Shown: positions 18,333 through 27,113 of the stretch, piece by piece
Layout: each line of letters begins with the position of its first letter
Position numbering within the stretch: the stretch's first letter is position 1
Source: Candidatus Electrothrix rattekaaiensis
GTDB taxonomy: Bacteria; Desulfobacterota; Desulfobulbia; Desulfobulbales; Desulfobulbaceae
NCBI GenBank assembly: GCA_032595675.1
Contig: JAVQMD010000001.1
Coordinates: 62,001 to 126,000 of the forward strand
Direction: 5' to 3'
DNA length: 64,000 bases
The notes under the pieces: generated by a model
What the model was told of the DNA's origin: nothing
Databases searched by the model: none
The model's input: only the letters and a program-made list of their open reading frames with translations
Program-made: the position numbers and the translations under genes

Positions 18333-19130
18333 TCACTTTGCCGTCTGATTAATATAAACTTCACCATCTGCATCTACTTTGATGTCGCCAAATACATTAA
18401 GATTGTTACCTTTCTTTTCTATATGTTGGCTATTCTTTCTATACAATTCAATTACGATTGGAGCCGTAGCAATAATAATAAGTGCTTGAATTAATTTTCC
18501 GATCACTGGAATTACTCCAGCAAATATAAATGTGGCTATATATATTACCAGTCTATTTATTTCTGATTTATCTATATCCTCTGTACGGAAATAATCAATG
18601 TTATCTACACCACGCGGATCACAAATAACGCTACCAACATCTGCTATATCAATCAAATATGAGATTGTACAAACATCGTCAGGCTCCAACCTTTCAAAAG
18701 TATATATAATCTCACTTTTTGCCTCTCCTTCTATTTCAACCTTTGACAACGGAATAGAATCAAGGCTTTTACTTGCAAACGTTTCTATCACATTTGCATC
18801 ATTAGGAATCACTAGATGCAACCGTTGTGCCTCAATAGCTGGAAGCCCTATATTCGTTATTTGAACGGTATAAATGCATAAATCCTCATATTCCTTTCCT
18901 TTATAAGAAATTTTAATATGTTCTTGAGAAATACCATTATGTTCGTTTGATGAAGGTATTGAAAACTTTGTACCCCCAGAGGCGACTTTCAGCTTTTTAA
19001 CTTTTTTGTTTTCTGCACGCGATTTGAACCACAACGTCAAGAGAACTGAAGTGAAACTGACAATGCTGGATATTACAAACAATCCAGCACCTGACAGGAA
19101 CCATTCCTTATTTTGGTTTATCCATTCCAT
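18333..19130 (-). CDS. hypothetical membrane protein
   Basis: 265 residues. A single N-terminal helix (about residues 14-36) is followed by a soluble beta-rich region (40-195, with a segment resembling an immunoglobulin-like domain: YTVQITNIGLPAIEAQRLHL) and one or two further helices (about 197-232). No family recognised. It is AT-rich relative to the adjacent rsmB, suggesting later acquisition. Confidence 0.65.
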   Translation of the reverse strand: MEWINQNKEWFLSGAGLFVISSIVSFTSVLLTLWFKSRAENKKVKKLKVASGGTKFSIPSSNEHNGISQEHIKISYKGKEYEDLCIYTVQITNIGLPAIEAQRLHLVIPNDANVIETFASKSLDSIPLSKVEIEGEAKSEIIYTFERLEPDDVCTISYLIDIADVGSVICDPRGVDNIDYFRTEDIDKSEINRLVIYIATFIFAGVIPVIGKLIQALIIIATAPIVIELYRKNSQHIEKKGNNLNVFGDIKVDADGEVYINQTAK

Positions 19131-19167
19131 AATCTTGTTTTTCCTCTATCTGTCCGAAAGAGCTTAG

Positions 19168-20526
19168 TTACACACGCACCAACCTCGCCGCAAAAAATCC
19201 TTCAATTTCCTCTGTGGGCAGCGGCGCAAAAAAGCCCTTTGCATCAACAAGAGAAGCCGCCGATGCTGGTAAGAAATCCCGGCAATTAGTTAGTGTAAAG
19301 GCATCGTTGGCAGCAAGAAACTGCTCAACCACCTCTTGGTTTTCCTCCGGCTCAAGCGAACAGGTCGCATAGACCAGCACCCCACCCGGCTTAACCAAAG
19401 CCGCAGCCGTCCGCAGTAGCGCAAGCTGTTGTTCCTGAGAAGCAACAAAGTCTTCCGGCTGCCGATTCCAGCGGATATCAGGATGCTTGCGGATAACCCC
19501 GGTGCCGGTACAGGGCGCATCAATGAGGATGCCGTCAAAAAGGGCCTCCTTTGTTTCAGCAAACTCCTCTAACTGCTGCTGCATAACCTCTACCCGCTCA
19601 GCAAGGCCTTGTCGTTGAAGATTTTCTTGCAGCAACCGAAAACGTCGCTGATCTGGATCAACCGCAAAAAGAGAGGCCTCCTGAGGGAGAAGCGCAGCAA
19701 GAATACAGGTCTTGCCACCCAGCCCGGCACAGCCGTCCAAGTACCGGCCCTGCTTTGTAAACGGCCCCAGAAGTTCACAGGCCAAGCGAGCTGCCTGATC
19801 CTGTACCTGAAACAGTCCTTCAGCAAAACCGGGCAAGCCGGTCACCGCCCCCCGTTGCTCAGGGAGGATTAGACTGTCCGGGGAAAAGCTACCGGGCGTG
19901 CTTATTATCCCCTGCTCTGCAAACTGCGCAGCTAAGGTCTCTGGATCTGTTCGCGCCTGATTGATCTGGAGACAAAGGGCCGGTTCCGTATTATTCACCC
20001 AGCAGATTGCCCGCATCTGTTCCGTCCCGAACCTCTTTTGCCAACGCGCTGTCAGCCAAGCAGGATGATTAAGTACCGGCGTTTCTCCTGGGCCTGCCTT
20101 GTCCGGTCCCGGTATACTCTCCTTGTTCCTCGCAATATTACGCAGGGTGCCGTTAACAAAACTACAGAGCCACGTAGGCTGCCCCATCTTCTTGAGGGAC
20201 TTAACGGTCTCGTTGACCGCTGCTGAATCAGGGATACGCTCCAGGCAGCAGATCTGCACGACCCCGATCCGCAGAGCAGCCAAGGTCAGCGGCTTCATCT
20301 TGGCCAGCTTGGTTTTGGAGAAACGGCTGACAACAATATCAAGATATTCCTGTTCCCGCAAGACTCCCATGACCAGCATAACCGCCAGCTGACGCTCCTC
20401 GTTTTTCAGACCCGAGTCATGAATAATTTTATTGATAAAGCCTTGCATAGGTTTTCCGCTGCCAGCCCATTGGACCAAGGTTTCCAGGGCCAGACTGCGG
20501 GAGGTGAGTACCTTTTTCTGCATCAT
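19168..20526 (-). CDS. rsmB: 16S rRNA (cytosine-967-C5)-methyltransferase
   Basis: 452 residues. The N-terminal NusB-like RNA-binding domain (about 1-145) is followed by a Rossmann methyltransferase domain: SAM motif I at LDGCAGLGGKTCILA, DAPCTGTG (C339) and YATCSLEPEENQ (C389, the nucleophile region). It methylates C967 of 16S rRNA. Its ATG overlaps the stop of rmuC (ATGA, 20523-20526), so the two are translationally coupled. Confidence 0.93.
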   Translation of the reverse strand: MMQKKVLTSRSLALETLVQWAGSGKPMQGFINKIIHDSGLKNEERQLAVMLVMGVLREQEYLDIVVSRFSKTKLAKMKPLTLAALRIGVVQICCLERIPDSAAVNETVKSLKKMGQPTWLCSFVNGTLRNIARNKESIPGPDKAGPGETPVLNHPAWLTARWQKRFGTEQMRAICWVNNTEPALCLQINQARTDPETLAAQFAEQGIISTPGSFSPDSLILPEQRGAVTGLPGFAEGLFQVQDQAARLACELLGPFTKQGRYLDGCAGLGGKTCILAALLPQEASLFAVDPDQRRFRLLQENLQRQGLAERVEVMQQQLEEFAETKEALFDGILIDAPCTGTGVIRKHPDIRWNRQPEDFVASQEQQLALLRTAAALVKPGGVLVYATCSLEPEENQEVVEQFLAANDAFTLTNCRDFLPASAASLVDAKGFFAPLPTEEIEGFFAARLVRV

Positions 20527-21896
20527 CGTTCCTTTGAAAGATCTTTGCTCGGTTGAACCCCGAGCTGTCGCAGGGCCTCGGCCCGGTCTATGAGATTACC
20601 TTTGCCCGTGCTCAGCCGTTTTTCCGCTAATTGCCAACTCTGGCGGGCCTGATCCAGCCGGTTGCCTACCTCGCTAAAGGCTTCGGTAAAACCGACAAAT
20701 TTATCATAAAGTTTCCCAGCCTCCTGAGCAATGATCTGACTGTTGCGGTTCTGCTCATCCATCCGCCAGATATGATGGATGGTACGGAGGATAGCCAGCA
20801 GGGTTGAAGGCGAGGCGATCATCACCCGCCGCCGAAGGGACTGGGTAAGTAATTCCGGCTTCCTGCTGACCGCCGCCTGAAAGGCCCCTTCCACCGGGAT
20901 AAAGAGGAGAACAAAATCAAGGGTGGTCAGCTCAGGGAGTTGCTGATACTGCTTTTTGCTCAAGCCGTTCACATGCTGCTGGATGGAGTTGATATGGCTG
21001 GTCAGATGCTGTTCCCGCTCCTTCTCATCATCGGTCCGGCTGGCCTCGACATAGCTGTTCAGGGACATCTTGGCATCAACGATCACGGCCCTGTTCTCCG
21101 GCAGATAAACAATCACATCCGGCTGTTTGAGGCGGCCCTGCTCATCGCGCAGGGAAACTTGGGTGGCAAACTCAGAGCCCGGTCGGAGACCGGATTCTTC
21201 CAGGAGTCGTTCCAAAACCATCTCGCCCCATTGGCCCTGCAACTTATTGGTGCCCTGCAAGGCCTTGGTCAGATCAACTGCTTCCTGGCTGATCCGTTCG
21301 TTCAACTGCCTGAGATGCTCCACCTCCTTGATCAGGGAGAGGCGATCACGGGATTCCCGGTCATAGACATCCTCCACCTTTTGGCGAAAGGCATCCAGTT
21401 GATTGCGCACCGGCGAAAGAAGATGCTCCAGTCCACCAGAATGCTGCTCCTGAAGCACCCGGCCCTGCTCGGCCATAACCTTGCGGGAAAGATTATAAAA
21501 ATCCTCTGCCAGCTGTTGTTTGCTCTGGGCGAGGAACTGCTGGCGCTCACCGGCAATGGCACGGGTTTCATGGAGAAAGGCCTCCAGACCGATGTTATCC
21601 CGCTCCGCCTCTTCCTTTTGCTGACGCAGGCTCTCCCGCTCTTGACGCAGGGCTTCCACCTCCTGCGCAAAACGGCGGGCATCTTCCTCGCTCTGCTCCA
21701 GTTGCAGGGAAAGCAGGAGATTCTCGCGCTGGAGCCGATTGCAGATCACCAGGAGCAAAGACAGCATACTCAGGGCGGTCAGGATAATGCCGATGATCAG
21801 GGAAGGGAAATGGAGCTGAGCTATCAGGGCAAAAAAATTATCCGCAGCCAAGGATCGCCTCCGCAGCCGCCTTCTTTTCAATGGCTCTCCGGCCAA
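20523..21896 (-). CDS. rmuC: DNA recombination protein RmuC
   Basis: 457 residues: a transmembrane helix (about 30-52), a long coiled coil (55-190, rich in QRE/EAE), then the RmuC domain with LQGTNKLQGQWGEMVLERLL, QPDVIVYLPENRAVIVDAKM (a PD-(D/E)XK-like core) and FIPVEGAFQAAV. The family limits inversions at short repeats in E. coli, and recent work points to a nuclease role in anti-plasmid defence. Here the gene precedes rsmB. Confidence 0.92.
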   Translation of the reverse strand: MAGEPLKRRRLRRRSLAADNFFALIAQLHFPSLIIGIILTALSMLSLLLVICNRLQRENLLLSLQLEQSEEDARRFAQEVEALRQERESLRQQKEEAERDNIGLEAFLHETRAIAGERQQFLAQSKQQLAEDFYNLSRKVMAEQGRVLQEQHSGGLEHLLSPVRNQLDAFRQKVEDVYDRESRDRLSLIKEVEHLRQLNERISQEAVDLTKALQGTNKLQGQWGEMVLERLLEESGLRPGSEFATQVSLRDEQGRLKQPDVIVYLPENRAVIVDAKMSLNSYVEASRTDDEKEREQHLTSHINSIQQHVNGLSKKQYQQLPELTTLDFVLLFIPVEGAFQAAVSRKPELLTQSLRRRVMIASPSTLLAILRTIHHIWRMDEQNRNSQIIAQEAGKLYDKFVGFTEAFSEVGNRLDQARQSWQLAEKRLSTGKGNLIDRAEALRQLGVQPSKDLSKER

Positions 21897-21946
21897 GGAG
21901 CAAATTCATAGTTTCTTTCGTTGGATATCATTGAGGGTGAAAATTG

Positions 21947-22672
21947 ATGCCATATGTCATACAGTACCTGCGGCAGGAGGAAAAGGGAAAAATTGTGCAT
22001 CCGTTCTTTCCTCCTGCTCAGGAAAAATCACTCTCAGAACATAAGGAGTTTGTGCATAAGGTGCAAGGACGAGCAACAGAGGACGGTTCAGGGGATCGGC
22101 AGGCTATGAAAAACAGGGTAGGGGGGCAGCAGAATTTTCCTGAACGGATCGTTCTGACAGGTTTTCGAGCCACAGGCAAGACCGCTGTGGGCAAGGCCCT
22201 GGCCCGCTTAACCGGTTTTCGCTTTCTTGATACGGATCAGGAGATTTGCGAGCGCATGGGCTGCTCCGTTGCCGAAGCGGTCCGTCAGCACGGCTGGCAA
22301 CATTTTCGCGACCAAGAGCAAACCCTGCTCAGGGAACTGCCTTCCTGGCAGGAAACCATCATCGCCACAGGCGGCGGAGCCATTCTCCATCAAAGAGAGT
22401 GGGAGGAGCTGCATAGGGACACCTTTGTGGTCTGGCTGCGCACGGATCTTGCCACGACCCTGGCTCGGCTGGCCTTGGATCATAAGACGGCTGCGCAACG
22501 CCCTGCCTTAGGCATAGGCAAGCAGGAGGGTGGACAGAACCCGGCTCAGGAGATCTCTGCTATCCTGGAGGAGCGGGAGCCGCTCTATCAAGCTGGTTCG
22601 GATTTGGTCTTGGATACGGAGGGGAAAGCACCGGAGGAGTTGGCCGGGGAGATTTACACGAAGCTGCTTTGA
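21947..22672 (+). CDS. aroK: shikimate kinase with N-terminal extension
   Basis: 241 residues from the ATG at 21947, which has a good ribosome binding site (GAGGGTGA, eight bases upstream); TTG at 21944 and ATG at 22106 are in-frame alternatives. Walker A GFRATGKT near residue 73, shikimate-binding DTDQEI and GGGAIL, and RPAL in the lid. It phosphorylates shikimate in aromatic amino-acid synthesis. The first 65 residues precede the normal kinase start and match nothing I know, so the shorter start at 22106 may be correct. Confidence 0.88.
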   Translation: MPYVIQYLRQEEKGKIVHPFFPPAQEKSLSEHKEFVHKVQGRATEDGSGDRQAMKNRVGGQQNFPERIVLTGFRATGKTAVGKALARLTGFRFLDTDQEICERMGCSVAEAVRQHGWQHFRDQEQTLLRELPSWQETIIATGGGAILHQREWEELHRDTFVVWLRTDLATTLARLALDHKTAAQRPALGIGKQEGGQNPAQEISAILEEREPLYQAGSDLVLDTEGKAPEELAGEIYTKLL

Positions 22673-22740
22673 TATCTTCTTTAACTATATTGGGTGGTTA
22701 TTCTCATTCTCTTCTTCTTTCCTTTGCTCTGTTTCCGACA

Positions 22741-23034
22741 TGAAATGCCTCATTTCACGCTTTAAACGTCACGTTGTACACTTCAAATGCCTCATATGAA
22801 GCATCGAATGGCTCATTTTAAACATCAAACGTCTCATATGAAGCTTCGAATGCCTCGTTTTAAGCGTCAAACGTCTCATATGAAGCTTCGAATGCCTCGT
22901 TTTAAGCGTCAAACGTCTCATATGAAGCTTCGAATGCCTCGTTTTAAACTTCAAACGTCACGTTGTAAGCATCGAATGGGGCATTTTACGCTTGAAATAG
23001 CTCGTTGAAAGCGTTGAATATGGTCTTGTAAGGC
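22741..23034. repeat. 21-bp degenerate tandem array 2 (14 units)
   Basis: Fourteen back-to-back 21-bp units from 22741 to 23034. Two unit types alternate through the middle (starting TCAAACGTCTC and TCGAATGCCTC), forming an exact 42-bp higher-order repeat at 22825-22929. Each unit has an N7-N3-N7 dyad plus a 4-bp spacer: TGAAATG-CCT-CATTTCA in the first unit is a perfect 7-bp stem, and AATG/CATT and AACG/CGTT exchange in others. The sequence is unrelated to array 1, but the period is the same. It lies 68 bp after aroK. Confidence 0.9.
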
Positions 23035-23215
23035 TTAGGCCTACAAGGAGCTCTACCTTTAGAGCAAAAGAGACCATTTTAGAAGGTCTGATTCGCACCT
23101 GTTGCAGGAAAAGCCCCAAGCGGTTCTTTTTTCACCACCTTTCCCGTTCTGCCCGTCATGAACGCCGTCGTCCTCTGATAGAGGAAATTATGATCAGGTA
23201 GCAACCTCGCCGGTA
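23035..23215. other. intergenic region after array 2
   Basis: Nothing I can name. It contains short dyads (AGGCTTAGGCCT and AGACC...GGTCT) and no usable reading frame. Confidence 0.4.
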
Positions 23216-23626
23216 TCAAATGTCAAAGTCAATGTCAATGGGAATGTCAAATCCGTATATTTCCATTTGTAAATATATCGCAACATATGAACATATATGC
23301 CACAACAAGATTAATAAAGCGTAAGCGTACTTTTGTTTTTTGATTTCTACCTTTGAATACACTAAGAATAACAGGTAAGAGAACAAGGCGTTCTTAGCAA
23401 TACTGAACCACACAGTATCATCTAGTAATAAAAACACAAGGAAAATGTTTACAGCTAATCCCATGAAAGAAATAACTGATAATTGAAGACTGTAATCAAG
23501 CAGGTTACCATCAATCCAGCTGAGTATCAGCGATCTAAATAGTAATAAAAAAAAACATGTACAATAAAAAATTAATATCCCGTGAACAAAATTATCGAGA
23601 GATTTACGTGCTGATTTACCATTCAT
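23216..23626 (-). CDS. hypothetical small membrane protein
   Basis: 136 residues with about four hydrophobic helices (residues 15-35, 45-70, 80-92, 98-120) and a basic N-terminus (MNGKSARK). The C-terminal tail is acidic (DIPIDIDFDI). It is AT-rich, isolated, and has no family I recognise. Confidence 0.55.
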   Translation of the reverse strand: MNGKSARKSLDNFVHGILIFYCTCFFLLLFRSLILSWIDGNLLDYSLQLSVISFMGLAVNIFLVFLLLDDTVWFSIAKNALFSYLLFLVYSKVEIKKQKYAYALLILLWHICSYVAIYLQMEIYGFDIPIDIDFDI

Positions 23627-23885
23627 GATTCGTCTTCCTTTTTGTTAATTTCGCACTTTATATAACCTTGTTGTCTCTAACATACACATTGTAGGCCAAG
23701 GCAAGTTCTATTTGCTATCAGTTACTGATATCGGAATTCAAACCCGTAACTCTGACCTCTTCCCCCATCACTGCGCGGTTTTATTTTGAGATATGATCCG
23801 GGATGGGTACATTTTGTTCCGTCAATAGTGGTTTCCTGTTTACTTTTCATTCAAGATAGTTAAAAGTTGATTTAGACAGAATGAT

Positions 23886-24334
23886 AACTCACCAATTGGT
23901 CAATAGCTTTACATTTAAAAACAGCTCACTATAACCTTACTAAATAAAATCAATTATTTGATGTATAGTATATAAAAACAATATGTTAAATGATTTCCTG
24001 TTTAAAAAACACTGTTGATTAACCCAATATATTGTTTGAAAAACATACTTGCAAATACAACAAAAAGACCGGTGTTTATCACAACCTTCTGATTTACCTG
24101 CGTTAATGTAATTAATTAGGCTCATGTTGTGTTTCAGGGTCTTTTTTTGGCATTAGAAGACAAAATGAACGTCAAATACTTGAAATTATCAGTAATACCG
24201 CCATGTTCACGCACGGTTTGCGCAATAATTCTTATTTCTTAAAATCAATTAGTTATCATGGCAGAGATAAAAAAGACCCCAGAACCCAACATGAGCCTTA
24301 ATTATATACCGTTTTTATTGACCAATTGATGAGT
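23886..24334. repeat. nested long inverted repeats, MITE-like
   Basis: The outer arms, 23886-23905 and 24316-24334, share ATTGACCAATTG-N-TGAGT in inverted orientation. The inner arms, 24113-24148 and 24269-24304, pair over about 32 of 36 positions, including GGCTCATGTTG and GGGTCTTTTTT. The whole AT-rich 450 bp has no credible gene and ends about 65 bp before the sulfotransferase start. It could be a non-autonomous element or a structured untranslated region; the T-run on the inner left arm would also act as a terminator. Confidence 0.55.
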
Positions 24335-24399
24335 GATAACTCTGCTTTTCATGTTTTTCCGTTTAATATCTCTTGTTAGCAATAAAAAAGTGAAATCGT

Positions 24400-25176
24400 A
24401 TGAAGCCCTTAAGATTTATGCACATACCGAAAACGGCTGGTACTACATTTACCTGTATTCTTAAACGCCAGTATTTCAGGAAAAAAAGTTTTCATTTTAT
24501 TGGTGATATTACTTCGGATATAGAGAAATTTAAGTCGCTATCCAAAAGTGATAGAGAAAACGTGGTATTGTTTACCGGACATGAATCCTTTATGACGGGT
24601 ATTAATAGAATAGATACTGCTACTACGATCACCTTTCTTAGAGATCCAGTAAGTCGCGTCAAATCTTTTTGTCAGCATGTCTCGGAAGGGAAAAGTCCAA
24701 ATCTAATAAATGATTTTCCCCCTGAGTCTTTTAATCTCGACGCTTTTTTGGAAAGCGGAAATGGAGAGCTGTCAAACTTACAAACCAAAATGCTCATCAA
24801 TTACGGACGCTGCGCCCCTCCGTTGTTGTTAGAGAATATGTCAGCCTCGGAAGCCAAAGACTTGGCACTAGATAATTTATTGAACAAAATATCGCTTTTT
24901 GGTCTTCAGGAATATTTTGATGAGAGCTTGATTGTTTTTCTCTTAGCTTTAAATTGGAGAATGCCACTCTACAGCTCAAGAAACAAAAAGAATCCCCGTA
25001 AGCTCATTCAGTTTGAAAAACACCATGTAAAGCGTATTGCAGAACTGAACTCGACAGATATGGAAGTCTATAGGCTTGCTAAAAAGCGATTTAAAGGTTT
25101 GCTTGAGAGTGAGGCATTTGATAAAAAAAAATTAAAACGGTTTCATCATATTAATGCGCGAAGCTCTTTTGCCTGA
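24400..25176 (+). CDS. sulfotransferase family protein, 3' end altered by IS1380
   Basis: 258 residues. The PAPS 5'-phosphosulfate loop is IPKTAGTT (9-16) and the 3'-phosphate motif is RDPVSR (81-86), the signature of the carbohydrate Sulfotransfer_2 family. It would transfer sulfate to a surface glycan or lipid. The TGA stop (25174-25176) lies inside the left terminal repeat of the IS1380 element, so the native C-terminus has been replaced. In the pre-insertion sequence the frame continues past the TTTTG target as VIKSGERIMGITK and stops after about 20 more codons. Probably still functional, because the loss is short. Confidence 0.85.
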   Translation: MKPLRFMHIPKTAGTTFTCILKRQYFRKKSFHFIGDITSDIEKFKSLSKSDRENVVLFTGHESFMTGINRIDTATTITFLRDPVSRVKSFCQHVSEGKSPNLINDFPPESFNLDAFLESGNGELSNLQTKMLINYGRCAPPLLLENMSASEAKDLALDNLLNKISLFGLQEYFDESLIVFLLALNWRMPLYSSRNKKNPRKLIQFEKHHVKRIAELNSTDMEVYRLAKKRFKGLLESEAFDKKKLKRFHHINARSSFA

Positions 25177-26821
25177 ATCCGTGAAGCCATAGACCACATT
25201 TTCCCTTTTCAAGGAAAAAGGCTTTTTTCCTTGCTCGGCTGAACAATATTACTGCTCAACAAACCGCAGTTGAAGAGATTTCTCGGTCAGCTCTTTGAAA
25301 AAACGATAAATACTCAGAAAAAAGACGCACCTCCCCTGTCGTATTTAAGCCAGCTGTTGTTCAAATGGCAGTCAGAATACGCCTGACAGCCTGTTGTACA
25401 GTCCGACAAATGCCGGATATACAGGACAATGACAGCTGAAGCGTAATTTGAGCCGGTTTCCGGTCCTGATGACGCGGGCGGCAACATAAATCAGTTCCTG
25501 TAACACCGTTTTTATACGCCGTCTTTTCGCCGGATGCCGAATCGGTGCATTTTTGCCGAGCAGGCCGAATTGTCCGATTATTTTAAGAATATTGTAAGAA
25601 AAGACACCAAGTGTCATAATCAGTGAATTAGTGGCGAATTTACCGCTCGGAAGTCGCTCAAGGTCAAGATCTGTTTTGAATTCACTGTGAAATTGTTCGC
25701 TTAATCCGTGGTTTTCGTACAGCGAAATGATTTTCTCCGGAGAAAAATTCAGGTCTGTCCACCACCCTTCGATACTGATGTCCGGCGCAAGCAGGAGTTG
25801 ACCGTGTTTGTCAACCGTACGTTCGGTCACACGAATAATCCGGGTAAAATAACGACGTCGTCCTCCATAGTCCCGACGTTTTCGTGTCTTCAGCAGAGCG
25901 ACTCTTTTTCCCTTGCGGGGTTCAGTCACTTTGCCTTTTTGGAAAGCCCGCTGACAGAGAGCCTCGACATCTTCCCTTCGGGGATTCCATTTAATGATGG
26001 AGGACACCCTGGCCCGGTGACGCAGATCAATAAGATTATCAAAAGCATCATGAGCTGAATCAAGGCGAACCAGCAGCTTTCTTTTGGTCAACCTTCGTGC
26101 CTGTTTTATCACACGCTCAAGGTATGGAAGGAAGCCCTCCTGACTGTGCTGTGTCCCCGGACGAAGTTCTGTTTCAAGGCACCACCCTTCCATGCCGAGA
26201 TAAGAGGCGATGGGTGCATAACCGTCACATCCCTTGTAGGTGCGTCCGACATGCTCTTTTTGAGTCCCGGAATTATCCATGGGAAACACATCAATATCAA
26301 GGGGAATATGGCCTGTTTTAAGTGGGGTTATCGGTACGTCAGCATTTTTAAGCAGATTTATTGAACTTTTTTGAGCAGCTTTGCGTAACATATCGGCATC
26401 CTGATCAAAACGTTGTCGAAGAGTTTCTGCGGATGGAACCTGTTCGATGCCGAGTGATTCTTGAAAATAATAGTCTTCCCGCATGGGTGTCACGGCCTCG
26501 TAATCGCTTTTGCCGGTACAGAGCAGGCCCAGGTAACTGCGAAGAAGCTCGGTATCGGGAATCAGCTTGCTGTCATTTTCCGATATACGGCCGACTGTTC
26601 CTGAAAGGTTACTGTAACGGTTGATGCACAATCCGACCAACGCAAGGCCGGAGCAATCAGTGTATATTTCGTCAGAGGACTGTTCAAGAATAAAACGTTT
26701 CATTTTTCACCTGCTGAGTTAAATTTTCAGACAGGTTTCTATTATACATTTTATCCTGAAAAATTAATATATTAATTTTATATCAAATGCTTTTTTATTG
26801 CATTAGCTTCACGGATTCAGG
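25172..26821 (-). mobile_element. IS1380 family insertion sequence (1650 bp)
   Basis: Perfect 16-bp terminal inverted repeats: CCTGAATCCGTGAAGC at 25172-25187 and its complement at 26806-26821. They are flanked by direct TTTTG copies (25167-25171 and 26822-26826), a 5-bp target duplication, or 4 bp if the first T is fortuitous. It carries one intact transposase gene on the minus strand. A hairpin (CAAGGAAAAA/TTTTTTCCTTG, 25210-25233) near the left end could terminate transcription coming from the sulfotransferase gene. Confidence 0.93.
25372..26703 (-). CDS. IS1380 family transposase
   Basis: 443 residues, intact. A typical IS1380 DDE protein: the N-terminus contains a GLALVGLCINRY block, the first catalytic aspartate lies in LDIDVFPMDNSG near residue 135, the second in LVRLDSAHDA near 215, and the glutamate in LSEQFHSEFKTDLDLERLPS near 340. 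The C-terminus is basic. Complete ends and a clean target duplication suggest recent arrival. Confidence 0.93.
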   Translation of the reverse strand: MKRFILEQSSDEIYTDCSGLALVGLCINRYSNLSGTVGRISENDSKLIPDTELLRSYLGLLCTGKSDYEAVTPMREDYYFQESLGIEQVPSAETLRQRFDQDADMLRKAAQKSSINLLKNADVPITPLKTGHIPLDIDVFPMDNSGTQKEHVGRTYKGCDGYAPIASYLGMEGWCLETELRPGTQHSQEGFLPYLERVIKQARRLTKRKLLVRLDSAHDAFDNLIDLRHRARVSSIIKWNPRREDVEALCQRAFQKGKVTEPRKGKRVALLKTRKRRDYGGRRRYFTRIIRVTERTVDKHGQLLLAPDISIEGWWTDLNFSPEKIISLYENHGLSEQFHSEFKTDLDLERLPSGKFATNSLIMTLGVFSYNILKIIGQFGLLGKNAPIRHPAKRRRIKTVLQELIYVAARVIRTGNRLKLRFSCHCPVYPAFVGLYNRLSGVF

Positions 26822-26854
26822 TTTTGTTATAAAAAGTGGGGAACGTATTATGGG

Positions 26855-26971
26855 GATAACAAAGCGTTGCACCGGACGGCTATACTCCACTCCATAGCCG
26901 CTGGTGAGCTTTGTCCTTTATATGAAAGTAGTCGGTGAAACCGGCCAAGCTGACTTTCATGTTTTGTTATC
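26855..26971. repeat. nested inverted repeats, attC-like
   Basis: The outer pair is GATAACAAA (26855-26863) and TTTGTTATC (26963-26971). Inside it lies an imperfect hairpin, AACAAAGC...CACC...CGGCTA (26858-26882) with TAGCCG-CTGGTGAGCTTTGT (26895-26914), with unequal bulges. A second hairpin is ATGAAAGT/ACTTTCAT (26922-26929, 26953-26960). The first hairpin resembles the AACAAAGCG...GAGCTTTGT class of integron attC stems, but the R' box does not fit GTTRRRY, so this may be a decayed site. Confidence 0.4.
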
Positions 26972-26991
26972 TCGGCCCAAAGGGCCGAGAT
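26969..26991. other. strong GC hairpin
   Basis: A perfect 10-bp stem (ATCTCGGCCC / GGGCCGAGAT) with an AAA loop and no T-run after it. It could be a factor-dependent terminator, an mRNA stabiliser or part of the adjacent nested repeat. Confidence 0.45.
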
Positions 26992-26996
26992 GGAAG

Positions 26997-27010
26997 TTAG
27001 TCGCATAAGA
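26997..27010 (+). repeat. 14-bp direct repeat bracketing the CNNM gene pair
   Basis: TTAGTCGCATAAGA occurs here and again at 28389-28402. The two copies enclose the small gene at 27114 and the CNNM gene at 27259. The second copy contains the CNNM stop codon. Confidence 0.6.
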
Positions 27011-27113
27011 AATATTGTATTAAATGAGGCGGTAATCCCTTACATTCCTCCCCATGCAGCGCAGCAATACAATAGGCCGCCTGAATCAATCATTATGTTT
27101 GCAACGAGAGAAG

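Noticed and set aside
20940-21911. 323-residue frame antisense to rmuC
   Set aside because: Leu/Ile-rich shadow frame. RmuC on the other strand has all family motifs and overlaps rsmB correctly.
22769-23008. short frames over array 2 on both strands
   Set aside because: Products of a 21-bp repeat with no stop; no start signals.
26969-26991. intrinsic terminator
   Set aside because: The stem is perfect but not followed by a T-run, so I list it only as a hairpin.
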